The position numbers and the translations under genes were made by a program. A DNA stretch of 20,000 nt, from positions 37,501 through 57,500 of the forward strand of contig JABUQX010061535.1 in NCBI GenBank assembly GCA_015478945.1, given 5' to 3'. The notes beneath the pieces are model-generated. The model ran no database searches and was not told the origin of the DNA. It saw only the letters and a list, made by a program, of their open reading frames with translations. Shown here in pieces: positions 17,803 to 20,000 of this stretch. Every line of letters starts with the position of its first letter. Position 1 is the first letter of the stretch. Source of the DNA: Trachelipus rathkii (lineage: Eukaryota > Arthropoda > Malacostraca > Isopoda > Trachelipodidae).

Positions 17803-18020
17803 ACATTTTCCTAATGTGAAATTCTACAAGGATTCAAAATGCTTCTCTTCGCTGTAGCCTATTGTAGTTTTGAGATATATATATATATCATTACTTTTTT
17901 TTTTCTTTTTTTTTTTTTTTTCATTTTCGTACTAGAATTGGACCAGCATCCACCAATGTATCCGTTACTGTAGCATTAATATTTTTAAGATACATATGAC
18001 GGTTAATCTAAACGCTGACC
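17803..18020 (-). repeat. Right arm of the long inverted repeat
   Basis: Complementary to the left arm in the same order, with a short TA tract and a long T-run (17897-17921) at the place of the A-run of the left arm. Confidence 0.75.
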
Positions 18021-18033
18021 TATATATATATAT

Positions 18034-18074
<41 letters not shown>

Positions 18075-18161
18075 ATATATATATATAGTACGTATATATA
18101 TATATATATATATATACTATATATCTATATATAATATAGTATATATATATATACATCTATA
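18021..18161. repeat. TA microsatellite between two transposons
   Basis: 140 bases of imperfect (TA)n filling exactly the gap between the right arm of the foldback-like element and the left terminus of the next hAT element. Confidence 0.92.
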
Positions 18162-18378
18162 TAGAGGTGGGCATTAAAGCCAAATCAAAGCGCAATATCG
18201 CAAAGCGCATTTGCGCTTAGGTAAAAAACTTGCTTTTGCGTTTTGCTTGAAATTTCTAAAAATGTGCGCTTTTTGCATTTGCGCTCTACAACTTTTTTAA
18301 GAGCGCGCGCAAATGCGCAAATTTGCGCTCTATCTAAATAATTTGCGTTTGCGCTCTATATATTATTGTTGCGCTTAT
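18162..18378. repeat. Left hAT terminus with TTGCGC subterminal repeats
   Basis: About 15 copies of GCGC-centred motifs such as TTTGCGCT and AGCGCAAA, including AAGAGCGCGCGCAAATGCGC near 18300. The motif differs from the GTCCGC set of the 14473 relic, although the terminal dodecamers are nearly the same. Confidence 0.8.
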
Positions 18379-18459
18379 ATATGATACTATATATAATATA
18401 TCATATATATATTATATATATATATATCATCATCTATATATATATACTATATTTACTAT

Positions 18460-18501
<42 letters not shown>

Positions 18502-18552
18502 ATACTTCTATATATATATATATAATATTATAATATATATATATATCTATAC

Positions 18553-18583
<31 letters not shown>

Positions 18584-18597
18584 TATATATTATATAT
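18379..18597. repeat. TA microsatellite inside the hAT element
   Basis: Imperfect (TA)n passing into a trinucleotide repeat. Confidence 0.9.
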
Positions 18598-18667
18598 TAT
18601 TTATTATTATTATTACTTATTTATTATTATTATATTATTATTATTATTAATTATTATTATTATCTCC

Positions 18668-18705
<38 letters not shown>

Positions 18706-18814
18706 TATTATTATTAATTATTATCTTTATTAATTATTATTATCTATTATTATTATTATTATTATTTGTTATTATTATTATTTGTTATTTATTATATTAT
18801 TATTATTTTTATTA

Positions 18815-18861
<47 letters not shown>

Positions 18862-18932
18862 TCTATTATTATTATATTATTAATTATTATTCATTAATAA
18901 TTATTCTTATATTATTATTATTATTATTATTA
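18598..18932 (+). repeat. (TTA)n trinucleotide microsatellite
   Basis: About 335 bases of TTA repeats with phase slips such as TTAATTATTA and short interruptions such as CTCC and TTTG. It is the only long trinucleotide tract in the window. Confidence 0.95.
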
Positions 18933-19015
18933 GCCAATTTGCTAGTTATTGTTTACTTGTGATTAGCGATTAAACCTTTTTAGTGCTTTTGTGTTTAATT
19001 TGCAAATAAAACAAT

Positions 19016-19345
19016 ATGAATAAGTGCTTAAAGGGAAAAAAAATTGCAAACGGTGAAAGTCGTCGAAGTGTTACTCTTGCAATTATTGAGTGTGATGCTG
19101 CCTGTACTTCCCATGAAAAAAGCAGCCAATTTCTTATTGTATTTATTTTATTTTTTGGTGGTCCCATCTTATCAAGTACTTTCTGTCTGTCAAGAGCAAA
19201 GAAGGAGTATATTGTGGGCAATAGAGTGATGTGCAAGGGAAAGATTGAATGCTCCCAATGTAAAAAAAAACCTTCAGCTTTTACAAGGTACTGCTTATTT
19301 TTACCTTTTCCTTTAGATCCTTCAATTGCTGTTTACTGCAATTGA
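19016..19345 (+). pseudogene. Possible N-terminal region of the hAT transposase (BED-finger-like Cys pair)
   Basis: An open frame of 109 codons starts at an ATG with a basic N-terminus (MNKCLKGKK). Near residues 76-90 it has KGKIECSQCKKKPSAFTR, which resembles the Cys-x-x-Cys half of a BED zinc finger (the usual form is KxxCxxCxK followed by a Ser/Thr-rich stretch). The His ligands expected downstream are not visible, so it is broken or the resemblance is accidental. The middle part (FLIVFILFFGG) is hydrophobic and unlike the family, perhaps intronic. Downstream, a short stretch at 19379-19486 reads TPSKRRQTIILQSMSKIFKQ, similar in character to the linker after a BED finger. Confidence 0.3.
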
Positions 19346-19625
19346 AGGAGGGTCAAAGCGGGGGCCGGAGCTGCTCAACAGACAGTGAGACACCCAGCAA
19401 AAGGCGTCAAACCATCATTCTTCAATCTATGTCGAAAATATTTAAACAGAGAGAGCTCTTGAGTTGCTTTATCAGTAAGTGTGTTTTATTTTAACTACAG
19501 GTTAACTCTAAATGGTGTCACAATTAACAATTAAAAAAACTAACAGAATACAGTTCTATACAAACAATTTCGAATTTAAACTTCCAAGTTTCATTCATAT
19601 CATTTCTCATCAATTTTTGCTTCAG
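19346..19625 (+). other. Linker/intron-like part of the hAT transposase
   Basis: It contains the possible linker exon (19379-19486) with a GTAAGT splice-donor-like site near 19484. A TTTTTGCTTCAG acceptor-like site at about 19614-19625 lies directly before the next recognisable coding block, giving a plausible intron of about 140 bases. No other signal. Confidence 0.3.
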
Positions 19626-20000
19626 ATTTCTGCTAGAAACTGATATGTTGGCCAATTACCATTGTGGATCTGAGTTTCTTGTGTCGAATTCCTGTCCCTA
19701 CCTGAACTCTGATTTCCACCTCCCCTCCAGAAAAAAGTGATGAGGGATCTTGATGTCATATGTAAAATAGGGAAGGCTGATTTAATCAAAATTATCAATA
19801 AGGTCAGGCATGTTACCACAACCGCAGACAGCTGGACTGGGAACAACAGGAGCTTTCTGGGCATGACTGTCCACTGAATTAATGTGAATACTTTGAAGAG
19901 AGAGAAGGCTGTCCTTGCCTGTAGAGAGTTATCTGTTTCTCAGACCAGCACAGTCCTACCCAACAATATTACGGATATTCATAAATAATTTGACATTGAG
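19626..20000 (+). pseudogene. hAT transposase, N-terminal part of the catalytic domain, broken
   Basis: The first frame gives FLLETDMLANYHCGSEF, then LVSNSCPYLNSDFHLPSRK. It shifts at the A-run 19731-19736 into a second frame reading VMRDLDVICKIGKADLIKII, then VRHVTTTADSWTGNNRSFLG and MTVH, TGA (19875-19877), INVNTLKREKAVLACREL, and ITDIHK, TAA (19986-19988), FDIE to the window end. The block TTADSWT..NNRSFLGMTVH...AVLACREL is the hallmark of hAT transposases, with the Asp of TADSW being the first catalytic acidic residue. The TGA sits where related proteins have Trp and the TAA where Gln is common. One frameshift and two stops mark it as inactive. The C-terminal half, including the dimerisation domain, lies outside the window. 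Confidence 0.9.

Larger units (their letters stand above)
17167..18020. mobile_element. Long-terminal-inverted-repeat (foldback-like) element
   Basis: The sequence from GGCCAGCGTTTA at 17167 to about 17393 is matched on the opposite strand by the sequence running inward from 18020 (GGTCAGCGTTTA) to about 17803. Shared stretches include ATATGTATCTTAAAAA, AATGCTGG, CTACAATAG, CTACAGCGAA and GGAAAATGT. Arms are about 220 bases each, and total length is 854 bases. Each arm also holds two related direct repeats. The centre is 409 bases and carries a GC-rich segment with an A-tract; no transposase is recognised. TA repeats lie on both sides. Long arms with internal direct repeats fit foldback elements, or Tc1-like ends with paired binding sites; the superfamily is not settled. 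Confidence 0.8.
18162..20000 (+). mobile_element. hAT transposon, 5' portion, runs off the window
   Basis: It starts with the terminus TAGAGGTGGGCA at 18162, nearly identical to the end of the relic at 14473. It is followed to about 18375 by many GCGC/TTGCGC motifs in both orientations, which form the subterminal repeat field. After TA and TTA microsatellites a same-strand hAT transposase relic begins. Its right end lies outside the window. Linking this terminus to that transposase rests on position and orientation only. Confidence 0.7.

Noticed and set aside
16341..18156. Tyr/Ile-rich open frames in the TA tracts (16341-16529, 17965-18156, 13532-13792)
   Set aside because: They translate TA microsatellites and carry no other signal.

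Overview
This is an animal nuclear DNA window with no gene I can support as intact. It is built almost entirely from satellite DNA, TA-rich microsatellites and decayed transposable elements. The recognisable elements are hAT DNA transposons, a Jockey-type LINE and a tRNA-derived SINE. Together with the heavy simple-repeat load they point to a metazoan, most likely an invertebrate. The LINE reverse transcriptase resembles the Jockey-type copies common in decapod crustaceans, but the species cannot be fixed from sequence alone. I see no prokaryotic operon, rRNA, functional tRNA, CRISPR array or canonical telomere repeat.

Layout. 1-1080: a possible N-terminal transposase scrap (minus strand), two TA microsatellites, a minus-strand fragment of a hAT-type transposase core (566-774), and 300 bases of unassigned DNA. 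1081-11030: an array of about 10 kb based on the hexamer AAACTT/AAGTTT. Both orientations are interleaved up to about 2000, broken by a unique 350-base island at 1291-1640. After that the array runs in one direction for 9 kb with almost no G on the + strand. Shared irregular markers inside it show duplications of blocks at kilobase scale. 11262-12450: a dead Jockey-type LINE (plus strand), followed by a minus-strand tRNA-derived SINE (12479-12640).

12811-20000: a chain of DNA transposon ends set in TA microsatellites. An element without a recognised transposase (12965-14312) has matching terminal inverted repeats and near-matching 8-base flanks. A second hAT relic (14473 to 16281 or 16361) has GTCCGC-type subterminal repeats and a C-terminal dimerisation domain. 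A third, unrelated element (17167-18020) has inverted-repeat arms of about 220 bases that each contain an internal direct repeat, and it encloses a GC-rich segment of about 250 bases. A fourth element starts at 18162 with TTGCGC-type subterminal repeats and runs off the window inside a broken hAT transposase.

No genes work together here. The biological interest is in repeat dynamics: block duplication and strand switching in the hexamer satellite, and repeated placement of CAG/TAG-ended transposons inside TA tracts.
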